Shown: positions 16,801-30,010, numbered from the stretch's first letter. The stretch is DNA of 64,000 nucleotides from Scatophagus argus (GCF_020382885.2 NC_058496.1:19386501-19450500); one strand, 5' to 3'. Numbers and translations are program-made. Notes: generated from the letters alone by a model not told the origin.

Positions 16801-19800
16801 ACATGGATTGTTGAGTCTCATGTGCTGCACATCTTTTACGCCAGGCATTAAAATGTGATTCATATTAGTATATTTCATGTAGATGAGAAAAAAACATGAC
16901 AAGTGTGAATGCACGCAGAGCACATTGGGATTAGAATGCGGGATCATCCAGCTACTTGAGATTGCAATTGTGATTGGACAACAGGAACACATTTTAATAC
17001 CAGGTCCAAGCCACTCTGTCATCTAATAAGCACACTGACTGTGAGACAGTTTATATCAGCATAAGCTTAAATGACAGCTATTGATCTATCATGACATTGT
17101 ATTTTCGCGCTAAGGTAACTGATCAGAGCATTCGTGTTGCAACATTAAAATAAACTGAAAAATTTGGGGACAGTAAGGCCCTCGGACAGTTTGGTGCTTT
17201 TGCAATTCATTCTCTGTATTGTTGTGGCAGATAGACCCTAACTACTACTGTCTATGTACTGAACTATACTGTAGCAACATGTTGTATTGTTTCTTGATTT
17301 CAAAGCCTGTACTACACACTTAGGATGCAATGCTGAAATCATACAGCATATGTGTGTAAAAGTGATGCCTCTTCTTCCCCTAGGAAACATTCGCTCCCAG
17401 TTGTTTACACTAGAACAGGTGCGGACAGCTTTAATAAAGATGAGCACTGAATCTGACTGTGACCAACGGATATTAAAATATCTCCTGACCTTGTGAGCAG
17501 GGATTACAGTGGAAGTCTGCCACAGCGGGAGGCGACTGCACGCAGCATGCCCTGCAATCCTCTCCTCTCAATAAGCTGAGGCAGAATTTATGGCCCTGCA
17601 GACAGGCCTGTGCTGTATGTGTTGGTCTCCACCACAGATACACAAATGGTGATGCGTGGGAGTCAGGAGATGTGCTAGACGCTATAGTTTCAGGTTTCAA
17701 GGTTCAGCTGGAATTTTGCAGCTTTCTCAATGTAAATGAATGATATCTTCCCAGGGGACATATACAGGAAATACTAAGAGGCCCAAGCCACCACTGGATC
17801 GTAAACACCTTCATGTTTATTCTCTTATCCCCACTCTGTCTCTTTGTTTGTCTCTGAGGAGCAATAGCATCATCCTCAAATTGACTGCATTACTGTAATT
17901 TCTCCCAGGATCCTGACACAAGCCTGGCATCCACCATTACATGTCAGTACTTGGCTCTGTCCATTAATTGAACTGAGCACCATTCTTTTACGAGACACAA
18001 CAAGGCTGGGTGAGCAAGCAAGCAGACCCTGCAAAGAGCTGAGTGAAATGTAATTTACTGCTGGTCCTTCGTTGATATTTTCTGTGATGAGACAAATCAT
18101 GAAAAAAAGCAAGGTTGGGAGATCTATGTCATAAAATGTCTGATGTTATCCACCTGCCTATCCAGTCTATAAACTTTTAAAATGTTGGTATTACATCATA
18201 TCTAACCCTGCGTGCCAGTGCTAATTGTCTATGCAATTTGAAAGGGGTCACTCACACTGACAGACTCACGGTGAATTCCTTCAGCTCTACAGAGCTTTTG
18301 AAAAATGCAGTTTATAGGTTATGGCCATAATTTTAGAATAAAACATTAAACAACCGAAGGTGAAGGTCTGAGGGTCAGGTTTGGTGATTGGTACATATTT
18401 TTGAGGGTTGGGTGGACTTTCATAAAGGGTCAGGTGGGTGCGGATATTCAAAAACATCAGATGGTTCTAAAATGGGGCAGAGGGGATGATAAACTGGTCA
18501 CATGACTTTATTTGGTTGTCTGCTGGATTTACTGCTAATATAAAGTATGGTATTCTGACTATTTGGGGAAACAAAAAAATGATTCCATGGTCAAATGTGA
18601 ATGAGCGCCAGGTGTAAGTTTACTTTGCTTTCTATGAACACAAACAATTTGAACTGTGTTAAAGGAGAAAAATAGTTGATTTGTAGATAGTGTTAGAACT
18701 GCCTCTCTCAGAGTTAATATAGAACACTATAAAATTTGCTCTGATAGATTGTAGTATAGCTTGCTACTTTGAGTAAAAGGCAAATGGCTGATGAACAAAA
18801 TGATGTTTCCAGCAACAATGTTAACAACTAGCTGATGAACACCATGCTGCATTTAGCAACAAAAGAGCAACACATTTCCCTCAGGAGTTGGTAGAAACCA
18901 AAAACAAAGCTAAAAGGAGAGTGAATATTGAACTTACATTCGTCAGGTGTCCAAAGGTGTCAGGACAGACACATGACTGCAAATGATGATAATGTTGCTC
19001 TGTGTTTGTGTCTGTGTCAGTGATTGTTCGCTAACATCTTCGCCTTATCAGTGTTTTCAGATGATATTTGACATTGTTGTGCTCACACCAGCAATGGGGA
19101 CTCGGGTTTATGACTTGGGCTGAAGTCACATTTAAGTTGCATGTGCAGCCACCTGAGACTTGACTCATGATTCGTCCTTAAAAACCTTGGGACTTGATTT
19201 GGGCTCAAAAATTTGAGAATTTATTAAAAAAAATGTTTTCCTGCGCATTAACATGAAGCAAAGTCTGAACTTCATGACACTACCATAACAACACCATGGC
19301 AGGTACACCTGTAGCTGCTGAGACATTTGTCCTACCCTTTGGCTATAACAGCTTCATGTAAGATCCAGCCAAAGAATCGCTAAACGCAACTTCTGCAGTA
19401 TCACAATAAAGGATCCAGGAATTTACCACACCAACTCCTGTTCAAAGATTTGATTTGGACTTCTTTTGGCATCTCTTGTTCACAGCTTCATGTGTGCCCC
19501 AAGAGGCAAAAATATGAATTACTGCACATTTAAAGTCATAAGTGGCTCAAGTTGTGCCTGAACTGACAGAACATGGTAATCTCCTGCTGGAATTTCACTG
19601 TTTGTTCTTGACCTCAGACTGTGTTGACTCTACTACATGCTGGAGTTAAAGTTATTTGAATGGGCTGATAGAAGCCTCTTAGACTCATTTTCCATGATTT
19701 GAAATAAGAAACTTGTATCATTAGAATATATAATCATCCAACATGGCCAACTTGATCATGACAGCATAAAAGCAATCCTGAGTTAATACTGAAACCCTTT

Positions 19801-20974
19801 TAGTTAAATAGAGTTAAATAGTGATTATTTATTCATCTTTTTTTTACACGACACATTGATAGCATTTTGCCATTTTTCAAACTCAGTCTGTTCAGGCTGT
19901 AGCAACCCCAAACATATGGCACACAGAAAAACGGGTAAAACCACATGCACAAAGACAAAGGCACACCAATTGTTTGAGTAAGTAAAAAATAAGGGGAAAA
20001 TGCAGCTTGGTAACTGATGACAACTGTAGCTCAGGAACAGGAGCTTATATGCATATCAAGACCAGGCACACGTACTACGTTACTGTATATGTATGTAGTC
20101 TACAAAACAAAACAAATATCTTTCTTAAACAAATACCTAACACAAACAACAAAATATTAATAATGATAATAAATAGCTCCTACATCTTCAATATATAATG
20201 AAACAAAAATTCATTCAGTGCCATTTTCTATCATGCCGTTGTATGTTCAAATGTTCTTTTTTTCTGATAACTTTGGTTTTAATTAGTTATTTGATGTTAT
20301 AAAAAGAGAGCAGCTCCACCACCCATTCACTACTGCACAGCCTCTGGCGCTAAATGACGTCACCAGAATTGGATGGCAGTGCTCATATCATATGCTCAGG
20401 TGATATTTTGTCTTCACTTCGTGCACCTTTTTGTTAATAGTTTGCTATTTTGTTCTAACTTAAGACAAAATGGAGCACACATGACAAAGTTCGTCTTTTC
20501 AAACTTTTCAGCATGTGACACACTGTAACTTGTTATGTTATGGTTGTCCCAGTGTCACAAACAAGACATGACAGTTTTTTGCCACATGCTATTGTTAATG
20601 TTTATATTCAGCCTGTATATATATTCATATATGGTATGGACAATTACAGTTATAGACATTAAAATGTATTATGTATTAAATATCTAAAAATAATAATGCC
20701 TGAAAGGCAGCAGTCAGTTCAGTATTTGGCAAGGATACTTTTTTTGACATTACATATCTTCTAATATTTTATTGAACAAACATGAAAGTCAATAACTCCT
20801 GAATTCGGCCACCCCAAGTGCCACACTGCTATCCTAAAGTATGATTGGGCATATAATCAATCAAAATTAACTAGTTGTTTGATGAGTAATTTCAATGTGC
20901 ATTGCTTTCTTTTTTATGTGGCCTACATTGGGGGTAGAATTTCTTTTAGAGCCTTTGACAGCTCAAGACTGAGG

Positions 20975-21260
20975 GTACCCAACGAATCACCACCTTAATG
21001 TGGTGAAAGGGTTTGTGTGTCCCTGGGAACCTGGAAGCCATATTGTCTGAGGAGGCAGCCCCTGAAAGGCTACTCTTAAGGGATTTTTTTCTCAGGGCAC
21101 AGCCTGAGAAGGCAACATGGTGGGCTTACCACCCCCAGGGAGAGCTGGGATCAGGTGCATTGCATGCTGGGTGGCAGGCATAAGCAGGGCCCTTGGCACG
21201 CTGACCCCTGGCATTACCTCGCTGTTTGAAAACAGGAAAACAAACACTGATGCACTTGAT
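20975..21260 (+). repeat. Dispersed repeat fragment
   Basis: AATCACCACCTTAATGTGGT followed by GAAAGGGTTTGTGTGTCCC resembles a retroelement segment I know to be repeated in many fish genomes. A frame at 21117-21329 has no start context or domain. It is attributed from memory only. Confidence 0.35.
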
Positions 21261-21514
21261 GTATCCATCTATGCAGCACTGCCAGAAGACAGAGGTGTTT
21301 TACATCAAATCAAAGGTCCAGGAAAATAACCACCTCACTCAGGCTCACACATGTGGTTAGATATGAGTTTCACCATACTTGTTACATTTTAGTAATTTAA
21401 TATGGCGTTAGCAGGTGTTTTTTTTTTCTATATTTCAGAAACATAACTACATTACTCTTTATTACATTACTCATGTAATGATATGTATCAGTGGTTCTTA
21501 TTTGAAAAGAAGCA

Positions 21515-21524
21515 ACCGGAAGTG
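21515..21524 (+). promoter_or_regulatory. ETS/GABPA-type site upstream of lman2l
   Basis: ACCGGAAGTG is a full consensus for ETS-family factors, lying 54 nt before the lman2l ATG. Such sites are typical of TATA-less housekeeping promoters near the transcription start. Confidence 0.55.
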
Positions 21525-21553
21525 TCGTTTTTTGCTACTCGCTTGTCTGAAAC

Positions 21554-21561
21554 CACGTGAC
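21554..21561 (+). promoter_or_regulatory. E-box CACGTGAC upstream of lman2l
   Basis: CACGTGAC ends 16 nt before the ATG. It is the core bound by USF and the TFE3/TFEB group, factors that drive many secretory and lysosomal genes. It could equally lie in the 5-prime UTR. Confidence 0.4.
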
Positions 21562-21577
21562 AAGTGGGAGTGTAAAG

Positions 21578-24500
21578 ATGGTTGCCACTGTAATCAAGCC
21601 AAATCTGGACCGATTGAGAAGTTTCTCTTTTTTATATCCAATGTTTCGTTTTAAAATCATCCGTCTATTAACATGTTTGTTTATTACCGTTTGTATTTTG
21701 ATGAACCAGTCGTTGGCAGACGACCAAGACTTCATGGAGGAGTTTCTGAAGCAGGAATATTCTCTGGCAAAGCCATACCGAGGTGAGTTAAGTTTCCTGT
21801 CAACTAGCGGTTAGGTTAAAGCAAGCGTTTTGCTAAGATGTGTTAGCAGAGGTAAACAGAAGAAACCTTAACTAACCACAGGAGGTTCTCCTGTCGTAAT
21901 TTAGCATCTCGCCCAATTTAGCCGATTTCGTGAATAGCTAATGTTGTGTTAGCTACTGAGTATAATAATTAACCAAGAGGAACTCTGTACCCCTCAGGCA
22001 ATTGTGGTTTCACATGTCACAATACAGGAAATTATATCTATTGCTAGCCCACAACAACTAACTAGATAACCCGCGAAGTGATTTTTACTGAGAGGGGACA
22101 AAGTTAGCTCGGACAAATGAGCAGCGGGTGAGAGAATATTACGTCAAATATAGCGCGACCGTAAAATGTCACAGTTTTGTTGGTTTTGTGCTCCTTATAC
22201 CCTCGTTACACCAGTCATTGTTAGTTACAGCGATTCTTTCCTTTGATTAAGTTGTTCGGGACAGCATACCGAGAGATTGTTTTTATGCCTGATAATCACA
22301 TGTGCCGAATTTACCGTAATAACTAATGTTAGTATTTTGCCGGATAGCGAAATGAAATTAAATTCAGACATTTTTTTCGACACAAAGCAGCCTGCTCTGC
22401 TTCATTGTCCATTGACCGAGGACTAATCGGAGGAATCCCTGAATTACTACATACAGTGTACTGTCGACGTGAGTACTGTAGCTAACACACATATTACGGT
22501 TTTGCAGGGTTGAGTTTCTCTAGTTCCTCACAGTGGGATCTGATGGGCACTGCCATGGTTACACCTGACCATGTGAGGCTGACCCCAGACCTGCAGAGCA
22601 GACAGGGAGCGGTGTGGAGTCGTATTGTAAGTACTGTACTGCAAACTGCAAAACTCACTGCCCGTTACTTCATTACCAGATATCCCACACCCTAGCCTCT
22701 TATATTCTTTCCTCATTCTCACAAAGTTACTCTGAAATTGTCTGCAACGTACACATCATCAGGCTAGAGCTGCAACTATTAATCAATGAATTGATTAGTT
22801 GCCAGCTGTTTTGTTAACTGATTACTTATTTCTGTCATTTTATAATACAAATGTCAAGCATTTGCTGATTCCAGTAAGTACATGTTTTTTTTTTGTCATT
22901 TATGACAGGAAATGAAGAGTCTTTGGGGTTTGAACTGTTGGTTGGACAAAAGAAGTACTCTGAAGAGTCTTTTTGATGGAAATTCAGCATTTTGATGACA
23001 TTTTATATACTAGACGATGAATTATAAAAATAAGCAGCAGCAGTCCCTCAACAGGCCCTCTTGATTATTAATAAACATTTTATCAATACAATAAAGACCC
23101 TTACATGTCTAATGATGGTGCAGCGTTAGACAAATTCAGACTGTGTCAAAAGTTACTCAGCTCTGTTTTCTCATGCACACTACACATAGCTTAGCACAAG
23201 AATAACCTAATTGCCTTCCTTTCTGTTGCTTTCTAGCCGTTCTTCTTGCGTGATTGGGAGCTCAAGGTACACTTTAAGATCCATGGCCAGGGAAAGAAGA
23301 ATTTTAATGGGGATGGACTGGCTGTCTGGTTAACCAAAGATCGCATGCAGAATGGTAGGTAGAGAATAGATCACTCTAAGGTTGTCGTATCTCATCCAGT
23401 GAAAAGGAATTAGACACTGCAAATTATTTAATGTAATGAGAAAAGAGACTATAAATACAAAGCATAATATTAAGAGTTGACTCATCTTATTGCTTAACAA
23501 AGACTGATAACAGGTTTAGGGGCATCCTCCAAAGGCTCAGTCATCCACAAGCAAGGATGGGGCAATGTTTACCACTTTGTCAAACACACGATTGTCTAAA
23601 AGACATTACTACATGGACACAGGAACACTTTGTAATATACACTTTTTTTGCAAATGGTTGCATTCTGGTTTTATTTACATTTACTGTTTTGGAATTGGGA
23701 TTGTAAATTCCAGCTAAACGGTAAATGGTAAAAATAATAAATTTAATACTCAGCTAGCCTATGATGAAGATTACATGTTTTTCCAGCAGCACAACATTAC
23801 CTGTGACAGTACAGCTTCTGTAGTTTATCAGTGTTGCTCATACATTGTGTGCTGTGTGTTGTGAGACTGTGAGATAATGCCCTGCTGTACCTCACTCTTT
23901 CTTCACAGGTCCTGTGTTTGGAAACATGAACCACTTCACTGGACTTGGAATATTTGTAGACACTTACCCCAATGCAGACAAAAGCCACGATGTGAGTGAT
24001 AGCTGCCATTTCATACCCGAGACTGTATGAACATGTCACATGTTGTTTTTTTTTCTCTTTTGAAGACAGTCTGTGTCACCACTTATTTTCAGTATCAAAG
24101 TGATCTCAAAAGGATGTCCTATTTCTCTTTGCTTATGCAACCCTCTTGAATGTCAAAGGACACAACCTGGCACTCAGGAAGCATCAGAAACAGCTGTTTC
24201 TTCCATGAGTTGAGAGTGTCTATTATTTACAGCAGTTCACCATCCCATATTCTGTCATACAGCTTGGTGCCTGGTGCCAGATTGATAGATCGATAGATAC
24301 TTTATTGATCCAGAGGGAAATTCAGATTGTGTACACCAGTACAGTGGTATACTGTATGGTTCAGCGGATAAAGGTGTGTCTATGATGTAGGCACATTGTT
24401 TTGTGTTTAACTCCCGGCCTTCTTCACAGAGGGCTTTCCCGTACATATCGATGATGCTGGGGAATGGGACTCTGTCATATGACCACGATCGTGATGGACG

Positions 24501-26597
24501 ACCCACTGAGCTTGGAGGATGTACGGCTATGGCCCGCAACGCAATCTACGACACTTTCCTCCTTGTCAGATACTCCAAAAATAGGCTCATGGTAAGAAAC
24601 CTTCTAATTAAGGCGGGCTTGAGTGTATTTACAAGCCAATCTTCATATGTTTTTTTTTTTTTAATTTATTTAAAAGCATGGCTTTTCAGCTGTCGTTTTT
24701 CTTTAAAGTATATGTAACATTTCTGCAACAAGCGCTTTGTTATATATTCTGCTGACTTGTATGTTATCCCAAATGTTTCCAATATTGTTCAGACCTGAAG
24801 TTCAGTATCAATACCAGTAGTGCAAATGCTAAACATTTTGTTTAGCTGTGAACATTTTTGCCTGAGTCACATCAGATATTTTTTATCTGCAGTGGTAGAT
24901 ATTTAACAGTAAAGACTCCCATGATTCCACACTGCTTAGGTGTTTTGTTTTGATTGAGAGACAATCAAGCAGCAAGTTTAATTGTGAAGTAAGGAGATCT
25001 AGGATGGTGCTATTGGTATTAGACATGTCCTAGCATTAATTAATCTTTTATCATTAACTTATACTGACCCTTCCTTTACCCTCCAGCTCATGGTGGATGT
25101 AGATGGTAAACAGGAATGGAAACATTGTGCTGACATCGCAGGAGTGCGTCTTCCTACAGGATACTTCTTTGGTGCCTCCTCTGCCACTGGGGACCTGTCA
25201 GGTATGGGATCGTCAGCATGTCGTTTCACCACTTGGAAACTCTGTTTAGCAAAATTCGCTGGAATGAAACTTTTTGTCTTTTGGGAAAATCAGTTACAAG
25301 CACTACGATCAAAACAATTCCAGTGAGTTGACGAATGAGATGCAGATTTTAGCCTTCATCCCAATCACCACAGATTGTAAAATGACAGAATAAACTGTGA
25401 ATGGGTAGAAGAGGTTTGTGTGAATTCTGTCTGTGAGTGTTGGTTACTGACTTGTGCATGTCGCTCCAGACAACCATGACATCATCTCCATGAAGCTGTA
25501 CCAGCTGACAGTAGAGAGGACTCCTGAGGAGGAGGAAGAGGAGGAGGTCACCATCCCCAGTGTTGACAACATGGAACAATTCCAAGGTAGTCATCAGTTT
25601 TTTCACTTACACAACCCTGATTTCAAAAAGGTTGAGACATAAAAAAACATGTACTTACAGGAATCAGCATATTGACATATACTTGATTAAAAATAGTACA
25701 TTAAAGACAATATATTTGCTCTTTTTGCGAATCTGTGCGTGTTCTAAATCTTATGTCAGTTGGAACACAAACAACCAAAGACTGAGAAAATTGTGTACTG
25801 CTCAAAAATCACCAGTTTGACACATTCCTCAGGTAAACAGGTTCATTGGCAAAAGGTGAGAGGATCATGATTGGCTGTGAAAGGAACATCCTGGAAAGGC
25901 TCAATCGTTCCAGACTAGGATGCACCAAAATTCTTTTTTTTTTAATGATTGCATTCCGGTTTTATTTAAGTTTTACACAGTGTCCCAAATATTTTGGAAT
26001 CAGGGTTGTAATTTCCATCCAAAATGACTAGATAAATGTTGTGTTTCATTTGAGTACAAAGTACTCAGAAAGACAAAAAAAAAAGTCAAAATCAAAAGCA
26101 ACAGTGGCCAGTGGGACAATGTCCAAAACGAGTGTATGGCTCTCTTCTCAGAAGCATTTGTTGTTAGGTTTCCCCTCCTTATTCTTAGCCTATCCTTTTG
26201 TGTTTCTCATTGAAAAGCAAAATTATTTCCTGAGTAATACTCCCACGACATTTGTGACTGGCGAGTGGTATAAGATTATAGTTTACCCCGATGTTTTTTT
26301 TTCTCAGACTTTACAGAAAACAGAATTTCATGTGTAAAATCTGTGCCATTTCAAAGCTGTCATCATGTAAAAGTGTTGTCTCGTGTGGCTGGTACTCTTG
26401 TGATAGACAGGTTATGTCTGATAGTTAATGTCTTGAACTTGTTTTGCTTTGCAGTGGAATTCGAGGAGGAAGGGATGAGTGCAGTCCAGTTCTTCTTCAC
26501 CCTCCTCTTCTCCATCCTGGGCCTGGGTGTTCTGGCAGTGGTAGGGCTGGTGGTTTATGGGCGCTGGAAAGAAAACCGACGCAAACGTTTCTATTGA
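21578..26597 (+). CDS. lman2l: VIP36-like lectin (LMAN2L/VIPL)
   Basis: Eight exons: 21578-21782, 22508-22626, 23237-23354, 23909-23991, 24430-24591, 25087-25201, 25470-25586, 26455-26597 (1062 nt, 353 aa), all in phase. It is a type I membrane lectin of the early secretory pathway that binds high-mannose glycoproteins and helps their export or retrieval. A hydrophobic signal peptide spans about residues 28-47. The L-type lectin domain (about 53-280) contains FLRDWELKVHFKIHGQGKKN, GDGLAVW, FGNMNHFTGLGIFVDTYPN and YDHDRDGRPTELGGC, with the Asp/Asn residues expected for Ca and mannose binding. LTVERTPEEE and PSVDNM match human LMAN2L rather than LMAN2. A transmembrane helix (about 315-340) leads to the tail KENRRKRFY; the RKR form is the ER-retention type of VIPL. 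ATG 21641 (Met22) would give a more standard 26-residue signal peptide and may be the real start. The length agrees with human (about 348). Confidence 0.93.
22765..23035. mobile_element. MITE-like dispersed repeat in lman2l intron 2
   Basis: AGAGCTGCAACTATTAATCA, GAATTGATTAGTTGCCAGC, TTGGGGTTTGAACTGTTGGT and TTGGACAAAAGAAG follow the order of a very common fish repeat that starts GAGCTGCAACTAACGATTA. Identified from memory; the far terminus is eroded. Confidence 0.5.
23505..23708 (+). mobile_element. Non-autonomous DNA-transposon fragment in lman2l intron 3
   Basis: CATCCTCCAAAGGCTCAGTC and CAAGCAAGGATGGGGCAATG are internal strings of the family. The right end reads GGTTTTATTTACATTTACTG followed by TTTTGGAATTGGGATTGTAA, closely matching the right terminus of the copy at 25611-26011. 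The left part is missing. Confidence 0.6.
24281..24325 (-). mobile_element. LINE 3-prime tail in lman2l intron 4
   Basis: GATAGATCGATAGATACTTT followed by ATTGATCCAGAGGGAAATT is the reverse complement, with few changes, of the tail at 35265-35302 (AAATTTCCCTCTGAATCAAT then AAAGTATCTATC). It is therefore a truncated copy of the same LINE family. Confidence 0.65.
25611..26011. mobile_element. Complete non-autonomous DNA transposon in lman2l intron 7
   Basis: The left end ACAACCCTGATTTCAAAAAG and the right end TTTTGGAATCAGGGTTGTAA are imperfect terminal inverted repeats about 400 nt apart. The interior carries CACAGTGTCCCAAATA next to the right TIR and shares an inverted segment with 16580-16690. 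No transposase is encoded. It lies wholly inside intron 7 and does not touch the exons. Confidence 0.7.
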
Positions 26598-27009
26598 TCA
26601 GACGACAGTCAATTGGTTTCCAGAATGTGTGCTCTCAATCACCATACGACACAACAATGCAAAGACTGCCATAGCTTTACTGAACCGCGCAATCAATTTG
26701 ACTGTTTGAACCACTTCATGGGTCTGAAGCCCAGAGCCAAGAGAACATAAACAGGTGAGGAGATCATGAACGGGTGAGCCAGCTGTGAAATATTCTTTTC
26801 TTTTTTTGTGTGTGTTATGGACGATAGCTTGAGTAGAATTTTTTGTGTTAAAATATGCTCATCTCAGCCTGAAGTACAACACAGTGAGTCTGTAACATCT
26901 GCACTAATGGAGCCACTGTAGATATAACATGTTCGTCCCATTGTTGTCTCTTCTTAAAAAAAACAAAAAAGCAAAAAACAAAACAGGAAGAGACGAACAA
27001 AGACTTCAG

Positions 27010-27015
27010 AATAAA
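27010..27015 (+). terminator. Candidate poly(A) signal of lman2l
   Basis: Canonical AATAAA, the first in the plus strand after the lman2l stop codon at 26597. Confidence 0.5.
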
Positions 27016-29007
27016 TCACAGATGCTGTATGTAGTTTACTGACGTCATGTTACAGAACTGTGGTACAGAAGGTTAATGTGTAGTTACCTCTTATTGCCAC
27101 TTAGTGCTGCCAGCATGCAGCTCTAATCTGACTTGTAGCTGCTGTGAAGACCAGTCAACCTGTGGATCATTGTAGACCCCTTCTTGCTGCACTGAATAAG
27201 TCAAATTGTATTGATCTCCCATGCATTTGGGAGCACCTTATAAGCCAGCACTTACATCAGCTTCATTGGTTTTATATTAGTTGTTTGTAAATTATGATCT
27301 TTTGTTAAAGAAAGTACTTAGTGCTGTTTCAAGTGCCTGACTAGGACCAGTGAAGACAAACTCGTACTTTATGTTCCAGTCCGTTCTGCAGGTGTGAGCT
27401 TACTGAGTTTCATTTACTTTCTGAAGTTCTGAACAGTTCTCAGTCTGGATACAAAATAATACTGGCACATCATCTGTGTCTGTGGATAAAGGTTTGAAAA
27501 TGAAATCCATATCAACATGCATATATGACAGTTGAATGTGTACGTTTTGAAAAGCATTGTAAGAGTAGACATAATAATGTGTTAATGCCTCTGCAGGAGA
27601 GTCTTGATGTTGTCTGCAATCGGATGAAAAAGGTGTCAGCATCTGCAGTTAGCCAAAATGAGTTAGAAAATATCAGCATATCCGAAAAATCTAATGTTGT
27701 GTGTCCAGAGCTCTCAGTTATGGATCGCAGAAGTAGAGGTTTATCCAGAATCTGTTTGTTACTGCTGTACACCAAGCAGAATTTTTAGCACTCTATGTGG
27801 CACTGAATTTCACCAGACCCTGTTCCCAGATCCGTTTTATTTCAGTCACTTAATTTGTTGGTGGTGATGTTGCTTTTGACCTTTGCCCCAGCATGTAGTC
27901 AAATGTGAGGCTGAGTAAACTGAATAATATGTGAATATGAACACTGCTGAGTTGTTTAACCTGGAGTTTAACTGCTGCCATCATACAAGCTGGTGCCTTC
28001 CCTCCGCTGTCCAATGGATACAGCTGTGTCACATTCTGGCTTTGTTGTGGCTGCCCCTTTCTCCCTTCCACCGTTGTTCTCCCAATCTACATAAATGTCT
28101 ATATTCAATAACTGATGATATTAATTTAATGTCTAGTGAGTAACTTTCCACAAACAAAACACTTAAGGACAGCGAGGAGCTGTCAGCAACATTAACAGTA
28201 TGGGATATGACAGACTGAGAGTGTGAGAGAGTAGAAGTAACAGCAATACTACTACCACTACTAAATCCACTGAAGTATATTATATGTAAGTAGTTACTGC
28301 TAAAGGTTTGTTAAAAAGATGTGTTATGTTGCTCTTCAATTAAGTATTTCTTTTGTAACTTTGTCTTTACATATGTAGTCAAGTACAAAATGTCACGCCG
28401 AGTATGGGACAAATGTCACAAATGAGCCGCAAACATGTTTTCAGTGAGTTTGTAAAACAAAGAAAACATTTAAAACGTATTGAACAATATTGGAAACGTG
28501 TCTGCTGAAGACTGCTGGACTGGAAGACTCTTTACTTTGGACGTATTTGAAGGGGACATGAACCACACAGGAGCTCTGACACAGCCACATCCATTGGACA
28601 GCGAGGGCTTATTCAAATGTCCTTTGTCCTTTGTAGACACTTTGATTTGTCATAGTAGGAAAAGCACAAGTTATATACCGGTACTGATATAGATTAGTTA
28701 AGGCATAATATCTACAATAACAAGCATTGAAGATGGCTCCTTTCTCAGTGACCAATGAAACTGAAGCAGTTACAGCTTGTGCTTTTCCTCCTGTGTTGTC
28801 AAAACGTCTTTTATGATCAAGTCCTAAAATCAAGGATTGTCATCACTAAAGGTGAATTCCACATGAACTGGTGGGTTTCCACTCTGCAAAAGTACGTTTT
28901 TGGAGTGATGTTTAAAGCTGTGATATCTCCCAGTGAGAAATCACTTTGCTTAGATTGAGAGAACATTTCGGCATTGTGAAATTAAGAGTACTCTGATTTA
29001 GATTTGG

Positions 29008-29053
29008 ACACCTGGAAACAGACTTTGAACACATCAAATCTGTTTCCAGGTGT
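29008..29053. repeat. Perfect inverted repeat, 15-bp arms, 16-nt loop
   Basis: Left arm 29008-29022 (ACACCTGGAAACAGA) and right arm 29039-29053 are exact reverse complements separated by 16 nt. Confidence 0.85.
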
Positions 29054-30010
29054 TTAATTAATGAAGTTCTCCTTTAACCCTGATATTCTCCCGAAAAAAT
29101 TTGCACTTTGGTGGTCGTCTTCTTTCCATTTGTATGTGGTTTTCTTGGTTGAGTCATACTGTGTGATGATGCAGACTTTGGTTAGACTACAGGGATGTTT
29201 TCAACTGAAAGTTTCATCAGCACTTCTGTCAGTGTGTTTTGTCTACAGGCCTCTCATTTGTTAGATTTAGTATTTTTATGAATAAAGCTCATGCTAACAA
29301 CAGGGGAAAACATCAAGAGGCCCAAACTGCACAACCCATTTAATGAAAAACTACTGTCAAGGTGTAGGAGCTTTTTTTTCTCAGTTTAATTCAGTCAGGG
29401 TTTATTAGCGTGTTTTACATTTCCATAACAAGTGTGAAAACAAAACAACAATAAAATATAAATAAAGGAAATGAGTGAGAACTATAATTACTACAACAGT
29501 GATTTTTGTTTTCAAACGTGTGTGTGTCTAGGTTACTTGGGTTAGGATATGTTGATACGTATTTGGGAAGCAAGATGTGTCTCATCTTTTAATTTTGAGA
29601 GGTCATTTGAAATCTGAAATTGGAGAGTTGAAATCGTTCAAGTCAGAGTTCCTTATTTTCATTCATATTTTACATTTGCATTTACAATGAAGTGCATCTC
29701 TGTCTCAGCCTCCCCTGTCCAATAATGACCACATACTCTTTTTTTCCTCTCTCTCTGTGCTGTGTAGCAAGCTGTTTGTTGTAATCGTTATGTCCACCAT
29801 GAATCATTATCCTTTTGGCAAACAACATGTGAAGCCAATTCAGTAAAGAGCATATATTCTTGTCATGCCCATTATTTTTAAGTAAAAAATTTCTATGGTG
29901 ATTCTGCTCTTGTGGTAGTGCATTTTTTTTCTCTGTCTATGACTGATTTTTTTTTTTTATCATTGTCAAATGCACGAGGTCAGACCTGAGGACTGTGGTT
30001 TCATATGTAG

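Larger units (their letters stand above)
6040..21577. other. Gene-poor stretch between the T-box gene and lman2l
   Basis: 15.5 kb with no supported coding exon on either strand. The longest frames (for example 14758-15126 and 16582-17022, both minus) show no domain, or lie in repeats. Dispersed repeats are listed separately: 7219-7263, 10070-10460, 10910-10931, 11456-11645, 14343-14471, 16448-16800, 20975-21260. Between them are compositionally even, non-repetitive segments that could be conserved regulatory elements of the adjacent developmental gene, notably about 8040-8460, 15790-15950, 17480-17700 and 17870-18110. That is inference from context and low repetitiveness, not from conservation data. 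Confidence 0.55.

Noticed and set aside
16582..17022. 146-residue minus-strand open frame
   Set aside because: It overlaps a diverged DNA-transposon copy; its RLRKLCTAQKS segment recurs in the copy at 25611-26011, so it is repeat-derived and does not encode transposase.
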